DNA of 64,000 nucleotides from assembly GCF_035989285.1 (NCBI RefSeq), contig NZ_CP108513.1:8432001-8496000 (forward strand), in the 5' to 3' direction. The stretch's first letter is position 1. Every line of letters begins with the position of its first letter. Under the pieces are notes generated by a model. It made no database searches. It worked only from the letters and a program-made list of their open reading frames with translations, and was not told where the DNA came from. The position numbers were made by a program, and so were the translations under genes. Below, piece after piece: positions 15,001 through 24,268 of the stretch. Source of the DNA: Streptomyces sp. NBC_01235. Lineage in GTDB: Bacteria > Actinomycetota > Actinomycetes > Streptomycetales > Streptomycetaceae.

Positions 15001-17268
15001 TCAGACGCCCAGCCGCTCACCTTCGTCGTCCCGCGTCATCGGCGTGGTCGGCTCCGGCGACTCGTCGTGCGTGAGGTCGGGCAGCCGGTGCAGCCACTTC
15101 GGCAGGTACCAGTTGCGCTCGCCGAGCAGCGCCATCACGGCCGGGAGCAGCACTCCCCGGATGATCGTCGCGTCGATCAGGACCGCGGCCGCCAGACCCA
15201 CGCCCATCTGCTTCATGGACTGCATGGACAGCGTCCCGAAGATCGCGAACACGGCCACCATGATGACGGCGGCGCTGGTGACCACACCCGCCGTGGTGAC
15301 CACACCGTGCTTGATGGCCTCGTTCGTCGTACGGCCCCGCATCCGCGCCTCGCGGATCCGCGAGACGACGAACACGTGGTAGTCCATCGACAGGCCGAAC
15401 AGGATCACGAAGAGGAACAGCGGCAGCCAGGTGACGATGGCGCCGACGCCCTCCGCGCCCACCAACGACGCGCCCCAGCCGTGCTGGAAGACGCCCACGA
15501 GGATGCCGTAGGCCGCGCCCACCGACAGCAGGTTGAGCACGATCGAGGTGATCGCGATCGTCAGCGACCGGAACGACAGCAGCATCAGCAGGAAGGCGAA
15601 GACCACGACGAACGCGAAGACGGGTGCCACGGCTCCGCCCAACTGGTCGTTGAAGTCCCGCGAACCGGCCACCTGCCCGGTGATCGGCGCCTGCACGCCG
15701 TCGACCTTGCCGAGCGTGGCGGGCCGCACCTCGTCACGCAGCTTGTCCAGGCTCGCACCCGCCTTTTCCCGGTCGGAGCCGCCGATCAGCGGGACGTACA
15801 CATAGGCGATGTTCTGCGCGTCGTGCATCTTGATCTCGACCGGGCCGCGGGAGGCGCCCGAGCTGACCGCCTGCTCCTTGAACTGTGCGAGCGCGGCCTT
15901 CACCTCGGCGGCGTTGATGTCGTCCGCCTTGACGATCACCTCGGCCGGCTCGGAACCGCCCGGGAAGGCGTCGTTGACCCGGTTGTAGGTCTGCACGATG
16001 GGCAGCGAGTCGCCGAACTCCTGGTCCAGGGTGAGGTTCTGGGTCTTCATGCCGACCGCCGGAGCGGCGATCGCGAGCAACGCGCCGGCCGCGACGACCA
16101 GCGAGACGGCGGGCTTGGCCAGGACGACCTTCAGGACGGCGCTCCAGAAGCGGCTGCCCTCCTCGGCCCGGCGGGCGCCCGCCTTCTTGCGGCGCTTGTC
16201 CGGGTGCAGGAACGGAATGCGCCCCTTCTCCACCCGCTCGCCCAGCAGCGACAGCAACGCCGGGAGAACGGTTACCGAACCGACCATGGCGACGGCGACC
16301 ACCATCAGGGAGGCCAGGCCCATCGCCTGGAACGTGGCGAGCCCGGTGAACAGCATGCCCGCCATCGCCACGCACACGGTGACACCGGAGACGATCACGG
16401 CCCGGCCGCTGGTCGCCGCGGCGATCCTGAGAGCGGTTTCCGGATCACGTCCAGCGGCCCGCTCCTCGCGCTCGCGGCGCAGGTAGAACAGGCAGTAGTC
16501 GACGCCCACCGCCAGACCGACCAGCAGCATCACCGAGCTCGCGGTGTCGTCCATCGGCTGGAAGTGGCTGGCGATGCTCATCAGACCCATCGTCGCCATG
16601 ATCGCGGTGATCGCGAGCGCCACCGGCAGCAACGCCGCCACCAGCGCGCCGAAGGCGATCAGCAGGATGCCCAGCGCCACCGGCACGGCGGAGTACTCGG
16701 CCTGCTGGAAGTCGTCGCCGAACGCGTCGTCGAACGTCCTCATCATGCTGGCGCCGCCGATCTCCTCGATCCGCAGCGAGGAGTGGTCCTTCCCGACACC
16801 CTCGACGGCCTTGAGCACCGGCTCCACCCGGTCGCCCGCCGTCTCGGAGTCGCCCCGCATGTCGAACTGGACGAGCGCGCTGCGGCCGTCCTTCGAGATC
16901 GTGTCCGAGTCGTACGGCGAGGTCACGTCGGTGGCCTCGCCCGTCCCTTCGACGGCCTTGACGACCGCGGCGACGGCCTCCTTGAACTCGGCGTCCGTGG
17001 CCTTGACGGAACCGTCCTTCGACTGGATGAGGACGGTCTCACTGGCCGGCTCGTCGATCCCGGCGTCCTCGACGATCCGGGCGGCCGTGCGGGTCTCCCC
17101 TGAGAGTTGGTCGCTTTCCTTGACCTCGACCGTGCCCACGGCCGAACCGATCCCCATGGCCAGGACGACGAACAGCACCCATATACCGACGGCGGCCCAT
17201 CGGTGCCGGGCGCTCCAGCCGCCGGCCCGCGCGGCGATGCCCCGCACCCGTGTGTCTCCGTTCCCCAT
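15001..17268 (-). CDS. MMPL/RND-type membrane transporter
   Basis: A 755-aa MMPL-family exporter with two halves, each a membrane helix followed by a large extracytoplasmic loop and five further helices. Visible signatures include VGLAVGVDYCLFYLRREREE in the first half and FVILFGLSMDYHVFVVSRIR-E in the second, the charged helix-4 segments that relay protons. A basic linker (HPDKRRKKAG) separates the halves. MMPL proteins export lipids, siderophores or natural products with proton drive. ATG 17268 (MGNGDTRVRG) has gagggggc upstream; a longer in-frame start at 17349 is less likely. It stands alone, so the substrate is unknown. Confidence 0.93.
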   Translation of the reverse strand: MGNGDTRVRGIAARAGGWSARHRWAAVGIWVLFVVLAMGIGSAVGTVEVKESDQLSGETRTAARIVEDAGIDEPASETVLIQSKDGSVKATDAEFKEAVAAVVKAVEGTGEATDVTSPYDSDTISKDGRSALVQFDMRGDSETAGDRVEPVLKAVEGVGKDHSSLRIEEIGGASMMRTFDDAFGDDFQQAEYSAVPVALGILLIAFGALVAALLPVALAITAIMATMGLMSIASHFQPMDDTASSVMLLVGLAVGVDYCLFYLRREREERAAGRDPETALRIAAATSGRAVIVSGVTVCVAMAGMLFTGLATFQAMGLASLMVVAVAMVGSVTVLPALLSLLGERVEKGRIPFLHPDKRRKKAGARRAEEGSRFWSAVLKVVLAKPAVSLVVAAGALLAIAAPAVGMKTQNLTLDQEFGDSLPIVQTYNRVNDAFPGGSEPAEVIVKADDINAAEVKAALAQFKEQAVSSGASRGPVEIKMHDAQNIAYVYVPLIGGSDREKAGASLDKLRDEVRPATLGKVDGVQAPITGQVAGSRDFNDQLGGAVAPVFAFVVVFAFLLMLLSFRSLTIAITSIVLNLLSVGAAYGILVGVFQHGWGASLVGAEGVGAIVTWLPLFLFVILFGLSMDYHVFVVSRIREARMRGRTTNEAIKHGVVTTAGVVTSAAVIMVAVFAIFGTLSMQSMKQMGVGLAAAVLIDATIIRGVLLPAVMALLGERNWYLPKWLHRLPDLTHDESPEPTTPMTRDDEGERLGV

Positions 17269-17698
17269 GACGGGCTTGCCCCCTCGTGATGCGGTGCCGA
17301 CCCCCTGCCGCCACCTATCGATTCGAAGGTATGGGATGGATAAGACCATCTCCTCGTGCTGCCCGGTGAAGTGCCGGACACCCGAGTCCTCCCGTCGGAC
17401 CCCGCCGTCTCACCGCTGGGGAGGACAGTGGCCCCTTACACCTATCCGGCCATCTCCGGGGTGGTGATCAGGGTGACGGCCGCCGGCGAAGGCCGATGGG
17501 ATGTCGACGGGGATGTCGACGGGAAGGTCGGATTTGTGATTGCGAAAGTCTGTTGAACACGTCACGGGCCTGTGGAGAAGCGCGTCAGATGTTGATCCGC
17601 ACCCCGCCGATCGGCAAGAGTTTGCGCCCGGCCCTCCACCTCGGCCGCGGCCGTCGTGCCCACCCCCACGGGGCACGACGGCCGATTAGGGTGTGCGG
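17269..17698. other. 430-bp spacer with short direct repeat
   Basis: The spacer between the divergent MMPL and DUF1697 genes. The only structure seen is a direct repeat ggatgtcgacgggg/ggatgtcgacggga at about 17499-17524. Both promoters must lie here, but no hexamers stand out and I see no supported gene. Confidence 0.5.
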
Positions 17699-18247
17699 AT
17701 GACGACGACGTACGCGGCACTGCTGCGCGGCATCAACGTGGGCGGCAGCAAGAAGGTCCCGATGGCCGAACTGCGCACCCTGCTGGAGGGGCTCGACCTC
17801 GACGACGTGCGTACGTACCTTCAGAGCGGCCAGGCCGTCTTCTCCTCCACCCACGGGGACGAGGAGAGCCTCGCCGCCGAGATCGGGGCGGCGATCGAGA
17901 AACACCTCGGCTTCGGCGTCGACGTCATCGTGCGCGACCACGCCTTTCTGAAAGCGGTTGCCGACGCCTGTCCGTTCCCGGCCGCCGAGCTGGAGGCCAA
18001 GCAGCTCCACGTCACCTACTTCTCCGCCCCCGTCGACGAGGAGCGCTACGCCGGGATCGACCGGGACGCCCACCTCCCCGAGGAGTTCCGCCTCGGCGAC
18101 CGGGTCCTGTACCTGTACGCCCCCGACGGCCTCGGCCGCTCCAAGCTCGCCGAGCAACTGTCCAAGCCCCGCCTCAACAAGGGGCTCATCGCCACGACCC
18201 GGAACTGGAACACCGTCGTCAAGCTGGTGGAGATGACGCAAGCGTGA
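17699..18247 (+). CDS. DUF1697 family protein
   Basis: A 182-aa protein beginning MTTTYAALLRGINVGGSKKV, the conserved start of DUF1697. The motifs AELRTLLEGLDLDDVRTYLQ-SGQAVF and LNKGLIATTRNWNTVVKL are family hallmarks. Its biochemical function is not established. ATG 17699 gives the family N-terminus; a GTG two codons earlier is also possible. Its last 29 bp overlap the 3' end of the convergent transglutaminase gene. Confidence 0.93.
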   Translation: MTTTYAALLRGINVGGSKKVPMAELRTLLEGLDLDDVRTYLQSGQAVFSSTHGDEESLAAEIGAAIEKHLGFGVDVIVRDHAFLKAVADACPFPAAELEAKQLHVTYFSAPVDEERYAGIDRDAHLPEEFRLGDRVLYLYAPDGLGRSKLAEQLSKPRLNKGLIATTRNWNTVVKLVEMTQA

Positions 18248-19103
18248 CCCTGCGCAGGCCGTGGAACGGGGCCCAGGAGAGGATCTCTCGGGGCACCGTG
18301 AGCCGCGGATCGGCGTAGAGACGACGGATCTCCTCGGGGGTGCGGGCGGCGGCCACGGCGTCCACGAGGGCCAGGTCGCCCTCGGTGAGCGAGTCGTAGC
18401 CCTGTGGACCCGACAGCCCCCAGCCGTCCCAGGGAAGCGGTTCCACGCCGTTACGGGCCGCGAGGTCCAGGACGACGCTGTTGAGGACGAGCCACCTTCC
18501 TCGGAGACCGGGATCGACCCACACACCGAACGTCTCCGGGTCCGCCTCGCCCGACCGGCAGGCCCGCCACGCCCGACCGGCGACCAGGAACCGGTCCCGC
18601 GGTACGTCCAGCGGGTCGAAGGGCACGTCGTAGAAGTCGGCGGACACCTGCGGGTCGACCAGTCGCCAACTCCCGTCCGGCAGCCGGTACTCGGTGACCC
18701 AGTGGTCCTCGTGGAAGCCCTCCACGAAGTACGTCGCGAACCCGCCCCGGACGCGGGCCGGCGTCCCGGTCGCCCGCAGCAGCGAGCACAGCAGCAGCGA
18801 GTAGTCCCGGCACGTGCCGACGAACTGCTCGTCGTACGAGCGCCGTTGGGTGAGCGGGGCGTCCTTGCGCGCGCGCAGGATCCGCAGCATCCGGGTCACG
18901 TACCGTGACTCGGCGTCGTTGTGCAGCCGTTCCTCGGGGATCTCGTACCCGACCCGCTCGCCCTCCAGCCGATGCAGGACCAGGCCTCTTACAACAGCGG
19001 TGAGTTGAGCTGGATCACGGGGCAGGTCGGCGACGTCGAGGTCGCCCGGGTCGCTGTACGGCGTCTGCTTCAGGTGGCGGTCGTCCGCCCGGGTGCTGTC
19101 CAT
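18219..19103 (-). CDS. Transglutaminase-like domain protein
   Basis: A 294-aa soluble protein with a transglutaminase/protease-like core. The catalytic triad is visible as Cys98 (FVGTCRDYSLLL), His134 (HEDHWVTEY) and Asp150 (WRLVDPQ), with normal spacing. No signal peptide or membrane segment is seen, so it is probably cytoplasmic. Such proteins are usually peptidases or amidases, not protein cross-linkers. It is convergent with DUF1697 (29-bp overlap) and divergent from the PanE-like gene. Confidence 0.9.
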   Translation of the reverse strand: MDSTRADDRHLKQTPYSDPGDLDVADLPRDPAQLTAVVRGLVLHRLEGERVGYEIPEERLHNDAESRYVTRMLRILRARKDAPLTQRRSYDEQFVGTCRDYSLLLCSLLRATGTPARVRGGFATYFVEGFHEDHWVTEYRLPDGSWRLVDPQVSADFYDVPFDPLDVPRDRFLVAGRAWRACRSGEADPETFGVWVDPGLRGRWLVLNSVVLDLAARNGVEPLPWDGWGLSGPQGYDSLTEGDLALVDAVAAARTPEEIRRLYADPRLTVPREILSWAPFHGLRRVTLASSPPA

Positions 19104-19209
19104 GCCCGAACCCTCGGCCCTGCCCCAAGGGCAAGGTCAATCCGGTGCGCCCAGGTCACTTCCCCTCGCATCCGATGGGGCGTCCACACGACTGTGCGAG
19201 GCTCGTCCC

Positions 19210-20238
19210 ATGCGCTACATCATCATCGGGGCAGGGGCGGTCGGGGGCACGGTCGGCGGACGGCTGGCCGAGGCCGGGCAGGAGGTCGTGCTGGTCGCGC
19301 GCGGCACGCACGGGGCGGCGCTCACGGAGGGCGGACTGCGGCTCAGGGTGCCGGAGGGCGAGCTGACGTACCGGCTGCCCGTCGTCGACGGACCGGGCGC
19401 GCTCGGCACGCTGCGCGCCGACGACGTCCTCGTCCTCGCCGTCAAGACCCAGGACGGCGAGGCGGCACTCCAGGCGTGGGGCCCGGCCCCGGTCGAGGGC
19501 GGCGGCACGGCGGCCGGGCGGCTGCCCGTGGTCTGCGCGCAGAACGGGGTGGAGAGCCCACGTCTGGCCCTGCGCCGCTTCCGGCACGTCTACGGCGTCT
19601 GCGTCTGGCTGCCCGCCACCCATGTCGAACCCGGCGTCGTCTCCGCCGCCGGCACCCCGCTCACCGGCATCCTCCACCTCGGCCGGTACCCGCACGGCAC
19701 CGACGACACGGCCCGCCGCATCGCCGCCGACCTGGAGAAGGCGTGCTTCGAGGCGCCGGTCGTCCCGGACGTCTCCCGCTGGCAGTACGCGAAACTGCTG
19801 TCCAACCTGGCCAATGCCCTGGAAGCGGTGAGCGGCCCGGTCGGCGACCCCGCGGCCCAGGCGCTGTTCGCGCGGGTGCGGGCCGAGGGCGAGGCCGTGC
19901 TGCACGCCGCCGGGATCGCGTACGTGAGCGCCGAGGAACAGCGGGCGGTACGCGGCGACAAGATCACCCTCGTCCCGCTCGACGGCGTCCCGCGTGGCGG
20001 CGGCTCCTCCTGGCAGTCCCTCAGGCGCGGCGCCGGCAGCATCGAGGCCGACTACCTCAACGGCGAGATCGCGCTCCTCGGTCGCCTGCACGGCGTACCG
20101 ACCCCGCTGAACGAGCTGCTCCAGCGGCTTGCGAACGAGTTCGCCCGGGAGCGGCGGGCGCCGGGGTCGCTGCCGGTGGCGGAGCTGATCCGACTGGCCG
20201 ACGAGGCAGACGCAGCCGCTGCGGTGCGAGAGCGCTGA
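19210..20238 (+). CDS. Ketopantoate reductase family oxidoreductase (PanE/ApbA-like)
   Basis: A 342-aa NAD(P)-dependent dehydrogenase. The N-terminal Rossmann fold starts MRYIIIGAGAVGGTVGGRLA (GxGxxG at 7-12). The C-terminal helical domain contains WQYAKLLSNLANALEAVSG, which includes the catalytic Lys of the family. PanE makes pantoate for coenzyme A, but the family is broad and Streptomyces genomes have several members, so the substrate is uncertain. ATG 19210 gives the standard start. The stop codon lies in the first unit of a 37-bp tandem repeat array. Confidence 0.88.
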   Translation: MRYIIIGAGAVGGTVGGRLAEAGQEVVLVARGTHGAALTEGGLRLRVPEGELTYRLPVVDGPGALGTLRADDVLVLAVKTQDGEAALQAWGPAPVEGGGTAAGRLPVVCAQNGVESPRLALRRFRHVYGVCVWLPATHVEPGVVSAAGTPLTGILHLGRYPHGTDDTARRIAADLEKACFEAPVVPDVSRWQYAKLLSNLANALEAVSGPVGDPAAQALFARVRAEGEAVLHAAGIAYVSAEEQRAVRGDKITLVPLDGVPRGGGSSWQSLRRGAGSIEADYLNGEIALLGRLHGVPTPLNELLQRLANEFARERRAPGSLPVAELIRLADEADAAAAVRER

Positions 20239-20530
20239 GGGTGTCGCTGCCTGGGGTGTGGTGCAAGAGCCCTGAGGGTCTGGCTGCCTGGGGTGTGGTG
20301 CAAGAGCCCTGAGGGTCTGGCTGCCTGGGGTGTGGTGCAAGAGCCCTGAGGGTCTGGCTGCCTGGGGTGTGGTGCAAGAGCCCTGAGGGTCTGGCTGCCT
20401 GGGGTGTGGTGCAAGAGCGCTGAGGGTCTGGCTGCCTGGGGTGTGGTGCAAGAGCCCTGAGGGTCTGGCTGCCTGGGGTGTGGTGCAAGAGCCCTGAGGG
20501 TCTGGCTGCCTGGGGTGTGGTGCAAGAGCG
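20229..20530. repeat. Eight-copy 37-bp tandem repeat array
   Basis: A unit beginning ctgcctggggtgtggtgcaa recurs exactly every 37 bp at 20247, 20284, 20321, 20358, 20395, 20432, 20469 and 20506. Copies are nearly identical, with a c/g variation in the tail (agccctga or agcgctga). The first partial unit coincides with the stop of the PanE-like gene. Repeats are contiguous with no spacers, so this is a minisatellite and not a CRISPR array. The near-identity implies recent amplification. Confidence 0.95.
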
Positions 20531-20575
20531 CCGGGGCGATCGGGGGCATCCGCCGCTGGTCGGTCACCGTCGGTC

Positions 20576-20631
20576 GAGCGCCACTGGCTGAGCGCCACTG
20601 GCTGAGCGCCGCTGGTCGAGCGCCGCTGGTC
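20576..20631. repeat. Four-copy 14-bp tandem repeat
   Basis: The unit gagcgccactggct (two copies), then gagcgccgctggtc (two copies), starts at 20576, 20590, 20604 and 20618. It lies between the 37-bp array and the sirohydrochlorin chelatase gene, so this whole spacer (20239-20670) is repeat-rich and without a supported gene. Confidence 0.85.
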
Positions 20632-20670
20632 GGCGGGCGTCCGCCGTCGCCGAGGGCGGGCCGCCGGCGC

Positions 20671-21432
20671 TCAGGCGCCGACGGCCGCCAGCGTCGGCAT
20701 CCGCACCGTGTCGTACCGCTCCAGCAACACCCGCGCCACCTCCGGCGCCGGGCCCAGTACCTCGGCCAGGACGTCCGCCCCGGCCGCGCCGCGCGCGATG
20801 CGGTCCGGCAGGAAGCCGGGGGCCAGGACGTACGGTGCGACGGCGACCCGCGAGCAGCCCAGCGCCCGCAGTTCGCGGACCGCGTCCTCGGTGCGCGGGA
20901 ACCCCGCGGGAGAACCGGCGGAGGCGAACGCAGGCCGCACGGCACACCAACCGGTGCGCCGCCACTCCCGCGCGATTTCTGCGATCACTGCGATCGCCTC
21001 CGGGTCCGTGGACCCCGCCGAGGCCAGCACGACCCCGGTCGAGGACTTGTCGGCGGGCCGCAACCCCGCCTCGTACAACCGCCGTTCGAGGACGGTGAGC
21101 AGCAGCGGCGAGGGGCCGAGCACCTCGGCCTGCCTGATCCGCAACTGCGCCGGCGCCTCCCGCAGGACTGCCGGGATGTCCGCCTTCGCGTGGAACGCGC
21201 GGGTCAGCAGCAGTGGCAGCGCCACGACGTCACGGACGCCCTCCGCCGCCAGCGACTCCAGCACCCCGTGCACGGACGGGATGTTGAAATCCAGGAAACC
21301 GGTCTCCACGCGCAGCCCCGGCCGCAGCGAACGTACACGCCGCACCAGGGCGTGGACGGTCGCTGCGTGCCGCGGGTCGCGGCTGCCGTGGGCGATCACC
21401 ACAAGGACGGGGGGAAACGGATTCCTGTACAT
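20671..21432 (-). CDS. Sirohydrochlorin chelatase, CbiX family
   Basis: A 253-aa protein with two CbiX halves. The first starts VLVVIAHGSRDPRH with metal-binding His15, followed by LPLLLTRAFHAKADIP with a second His; the second half (GVVLASAGSTDPEA) lacks the equivalent His. Such enzymes insert Fe2+ (or Co2+) into sirohydrochlorin, here probably to make siroheme for the sulfite reductase of the same cluster. ATG 21432 (MYRNPF) is chosen, 11 bp after the permease stop; an in-frame GTG at 21483 would overlap that gene. It is the last gene of the sulfur cluster. Confidence 0.88.
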   Translation of the reverse strand: MYRNPFPPVLVVIAHGSRDPRHAATVHALVRRVRSLRPGLRVETGFLDFNIPSVHGVLESLAAEGVRDVVALPLLLTRAFHAKADIPAVLREAPAQLRIRQAEVLGPSPLLLTVLERRLYEAGLRPADKSSTGVVLASAGSTDPEAIAVIAEIAREWRRTGWCAVRPAFASAGSPAGFPRTEDAVRELRALGCSRVAVAPYVLAPGFLPDRIARGAAGADVLAEVLGPAPEVARVLLERYDTVRMPTLAAVGA

Positions 21433-21443
21433 GGGACTTCGGC

Positions 21444-22343
21444 TCAGCCCTTCACCAGCAGACCGCGGCTGCGCAGCACCCACCGCTCCAGCGGGCTGAA
21501 GATCAGCAGGTCGATGGCGATGCCGACGAACAGGATCAGCAGGATCGCCTCGAACACCATCGACATGTCACTGGCGTTGCGGCCGTTCTCCAGCAGCTGA
21601 CCGAGACCGACGCCGAGATCGGGGAAGGACGCGATGATCTCCGCCGCCATCAGCGAACGCCACGAGAACGCCCAGCCCTGCTTCAGACCCGCCACATAAC
21701 CCGGCAGCGCGGCCGGCAACGTGATGTAAACGGTTCCCCTCAGACCCGTCGCCCCCATCGTGCGACCGGCCCGCAGGAACAGCGGCGGCACCTGGTCGAC
21801 GCCCGACACCAGCCCGTTGGCGATGGACGGCACCGCGCCGAGCAGGATCACCGCGTACATCATCGAATTGTTCAGACCCAGCCACAGCACGGCCGGCGGC
21901 ACCCACGCCACCGACGGCAGAGACTGCAGACCGGACAGGATCGGGCCGATCGCCGCCCGCACGAACTTCACCCGCGCCACCAGCAGACCCAGCGGGGTGC
22001 CGATCGCCAGGGCGAAGAGGAAGCCGAGCAGACCGCGCGAGACGCTGGTCCAGATGTAACCGAGCAGCGTGCCCTCGAGCCAGGCGTCCCGGAGCGTCCG
22101 CCAGACGTCCAGCGGCGAGACCAGCTTGGTCGGATCGTCGACGACCTCGAAGGTGATCTGCCAGGCGACCAGCAGCAGCGCGGTCGCGATGATCGGCGGC
22201 AGGATCTTGTCGACGAAGGTCCGCCGGAAGGGCGTACGGCCGACGGGCGCGACCACGTCCAGCGCGTCGAGACCCGCCTCCACACCGGCCAGCTCGGTGG
22301 TGACCGACTTCGTCACCGTCGTCTTCGTCTCAGTGCTGGCCAT
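21444..22343 (-). CDS. ssuC: ABC transporter permease, sulfonate/nitrate/taurine type
   Basis: A 299-aa permease with about six membrane helices (ILPPIIATALLLVAWQI at the N-terminus; ILLILFVGIAIDLLIF near the end). The EAA-like loop is LRAGRTMGATGLRGTVYITL-PAALPGYVAG. It matches SsuC/TauC-type permeases. ATG 22343 (MASTETKTT) overlaps the upstream ATPase gene by 14 bp. With the binding protein and ATPase it would import organosulfonates or a related sulfur source; the exact substrate is inferred from the cluster, not from sequence. Confidence 0.9.
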   Translation of the reverse strand: MASTETKTTVTKSVTTELAGVEAGLDALDVVAPVGRTPFRRTFVDKILPPIIATALLLVAWQITFEVVDDPTKLVSPLDVWRTLRDAWLEGTLLGYIWTSVSRGLLGFLFALAIGTPLGLLVARVKFVRAAIGPILSGLQSLPSVAWVPPAVLWLGLNNSMMYAVILLGAVPSIANGLVSGVDQVPPLFLRAGRTMGATGLRGTVYITLPAALPGYVAGLKQGWAFSWRSLMAAEIIASFPDLGVGLGQLLENGRNASDMSMVFEAILLILFVGIAIDLLIFSPLERWVLRSRGLLVKG

Positions 22344-23118
22344 GACGGCGGATCTCCCCACGCAGGACTTCGGTGATCTCGATGGACAGTTCCGCCACGG
22401 GGGCGTCCTCGATCCGGCGCGGCTGCGGGATGTCGACCGTCCACTCGCGCGCCACCCGGCCGGGCCGGGACGACAGCAGGACGACACGCTGGGCGAGCCG
22501 CACCGCCTCGCGCACGTTGTGCGTGACGAACATGACGGACAGCCCCGTCTCCTCCCAGATCCGGGTCAGCTCGTCGTGCAGCACGTCCCGCGTGATGGCG
22601 TCCAGCGCCGCGAACGGCTCGTCCATCAGCAGCAGTTGACTTTCCTGCGCCAGGGCGCGAGCCATGGCCACGCGCTGCCGCATACCGCCGGAGAGCTCGT
22701 GAACACGCTTGCCGTACGCGCCCTTCAACCGGACCAGTTCGAGCAGCTCCTCGGCCTTGCCGCGCCGCTCGGGCTTCGCCACTCCCCTGAGCTTCAGGGC
22801 GAGCTCGATGTTCTTGCCCGCGGTCAGCCACGGGAAGAGGGCGTGCTCCTGGAACATCAGCGCCGGGCGGCCGTCCGTCGTGATGGAGCCGGCGGTGGGC
22901 TCGTCGAGCCCCGCCACCAGGTTCAGCAGCGTGGACTTGCCGCAGCCGGAAGCCCCCAGGAGGGTGACGAACTCGCCGGGAGCGACATCGAGAGTGATGT
23001 CGTCCAGGACGAGCTGCTGCCCGCCCGGTCCCGCGAAGGACTTCGAGACGTGCTCAAGGCGTGCCGCGTACTCCACGGACTCGGTGGACTCTGCGGCCGT
23101 GGCGAGGGTCGTGGCCAT
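22330..23118 (-). CDS. ssuB: ABC transporter ATPase, sulfonate/nitrate/taurine type
   Basis: A 262-aa nucleotide-binding subunit. Walker A is GASGCGKST (55-63), the signature is LSGGMRQRVAMARAL, Walker B is LLLMDEP, and the switch His is in FVTHNVREA. ATG 23118 (MATTLAT) is preceded by a very strong AGGAGGTG 7 nt away, so it is preferred over the in-frame ATG at 23142. It energises the permease encoded just downstream. The stop overlaps the permease start. Confidence 0.92.
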   Translation of the reverse strand: MATTLATAAESTESVEYAARLEHVSKSFAGPGGQQLVLDDITLDVAPGEFVTLLGASGCGKSTLLNLVAGLDEPTAGSITTDGRPALMFQEHALFPWLTAGKNIELALKLRGVAKPERRGKAEELLELVRLKGAYGKRVHELSGGMRQRVAMARALAQESQLLLMDEPFAALDAITRDVLHDELTRIWEETGLSVMFVTHNVREAVRLAQRVVLLSSRPGRVAREWTVDIPQPRRIEDAPVAELSIEITEVLRGEIRRHGQH

Positions 23119-23152
23119 GGTCGTCACCTCCTGGGAACTCATCGGACTCCGA

Positions 23153-24268
23153 TCAGCCGACGCCGAGACCGGCGTCGTCGACCGCGGACTCGCCCTCGGC
23201 CTTGAGGACCTTGTTCAGGAGCGTCAGGTCGTAGATGCCCTTGAGGTCGGGCTGCTTCAGCAGACCCGCCTTGACCGCGTGCTCCGCCTCGGTGTTGAGG
23301 GTGGAGGCCAGCGGGTCGTTGATGAACTGGACCGACGTCCACGCGGGGTCCAGGACGTTCGTCGGCAGCGCCTTGCCGGAGTCCGTCTCCAGCTGCTTGT
23401 TCGCCGCGGCCTTGGCCTCCGCCGGGTTGGCGTTGATCCACTTGTTGGTCTCGACCGAGCCCTTCAGCACGGCCTCGACGACCTTCGGGTGCTGCGTGAG
23501 GAACTTCTGCGACACGATGATGTTCGTGATCACGAACTTCTTGTCGGGCCACAGCGACGCCTCGTCGAGCAGCACCTTGCCGCCCTCGGCGACCAGCTTG
23601 GACGCGGTCGGCTCCGGCACCCAGGCGCCGTCGAGCGAACCGGCCTTGAAGGCGTCCGGCGTGACCTTGTTGTCACTGCGGACGACGGTGACGTCACCCT
23701 TGCCGCTCTGCGCGTCGACCTTCCAGCCCTGCTCCGCGATCCAGTTCAGAAACGCCACATCCTGCGTGTTTCCGAGCTGAGGCGTCGCGATCTTCTTGCC
23801 CTTGACGTCCTTCAGGGACTTGACCTTGTCCGGGTTCACGACGAGCTTCACACCGCCGGACGCCGAACCGCCGACGATGCGCAGGCTCTTTCCGTCGGAC
23901 TTGGTGTAGCCGTTGATCGCCGGGGAGGGGCCGATCCAGCCGATGTCGATGGAACCGGCGTTCAGCGCCTCGATCTCGGACGGGCCCGCGTTGAAGGTCG
24001 CGTACGACGCCTTGGTGGCGCCCAGCGCCTTCTGGAAGATGCCCTGCTCACGGCCGACCAGCGCGGTCGCGTGCGTCAGGTTGCCGAAGTAGCCGATCTT
24101 GACGGTGTCGAGTCCGTCGATCTTCTCCGATCCGGCGGCGACCTTCTCGTTGGCGTTGTCGTCCTTCGCCTGGGAACCGTAACCGCAGGCGGCGAGGGTG
24201 AGAAGGGGAAGTGCGGCGATCACGGTGATTCCGCGGCGAAGCCGAGAAAGGGGGAGGTTGGCAGGCAC
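23153..24268 (-). CDS. ssuA: ABC transporter substrate-binding lipoprotein, aliphatic sulfonate type
   Basis: A 371-aa lipoprotein: basic N-terminus, hydrophobic core and lipobox LTLAAC, then a periplasmic-binding type II fold (VKIGYFGNLTHATALVGREQ, GSIDIGWIGPSPAINGY, LVVNPDKVKSLKDVKGKKIA). These features match SsuA/TauA-like proteins. GTG 24268 is preceded by gagagga; the ATG upstream at 24301 would add 11 residues before the signal. It lies between cysN and the transporter subunits, so the transporter brings sulfur into the same pathway. Confidence 0.9.
   Translation of the reverse strand: MPANLPLSRLRRGITVIAALPLLTLAACGYGSQAKDDNANEKVAAGSEKIDGLDTVKIGYFGNLTHATALVGREQGIFQKALGATKASYATFNAGPSEIEALNAGSIDIGWIGPSPAINGYTKSDGKSLRIVGGSASGGVKLVVNPDKVKSLKDVKGKKIATPQLGNTQDVAFLNWIAEQGWKVDAQSGKGDVTVVRSDNKVTPDAFKAGSLDGAWVPEPTASKLVAEGGKVLLDEASLWPDKKFVITNIIVSQKFLTQHPKVVEAVLKGSVETNKWINANPAEAKAAANKQLETDSGKALPTNVLDPAWTSVQFINDPLASTLNTEAEHAVKAGLLKQPDLKGIYDLTLLNKVLKAEGESAVDDAGLGVG

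Noticed and set aside
15067..17103. 678-codon plus-strand frame opposite the MMPL gene
   Set aside because: His/Asp/Arg-rich mirror composition; it is the antisense of a well-defined transporter.
20229..20530. Regular 37-bp repeats as a CRISPR array
   Set aside because: The 37-bp period is the whole unit; there are no unique spacers between repeats and no cas genes nearby.
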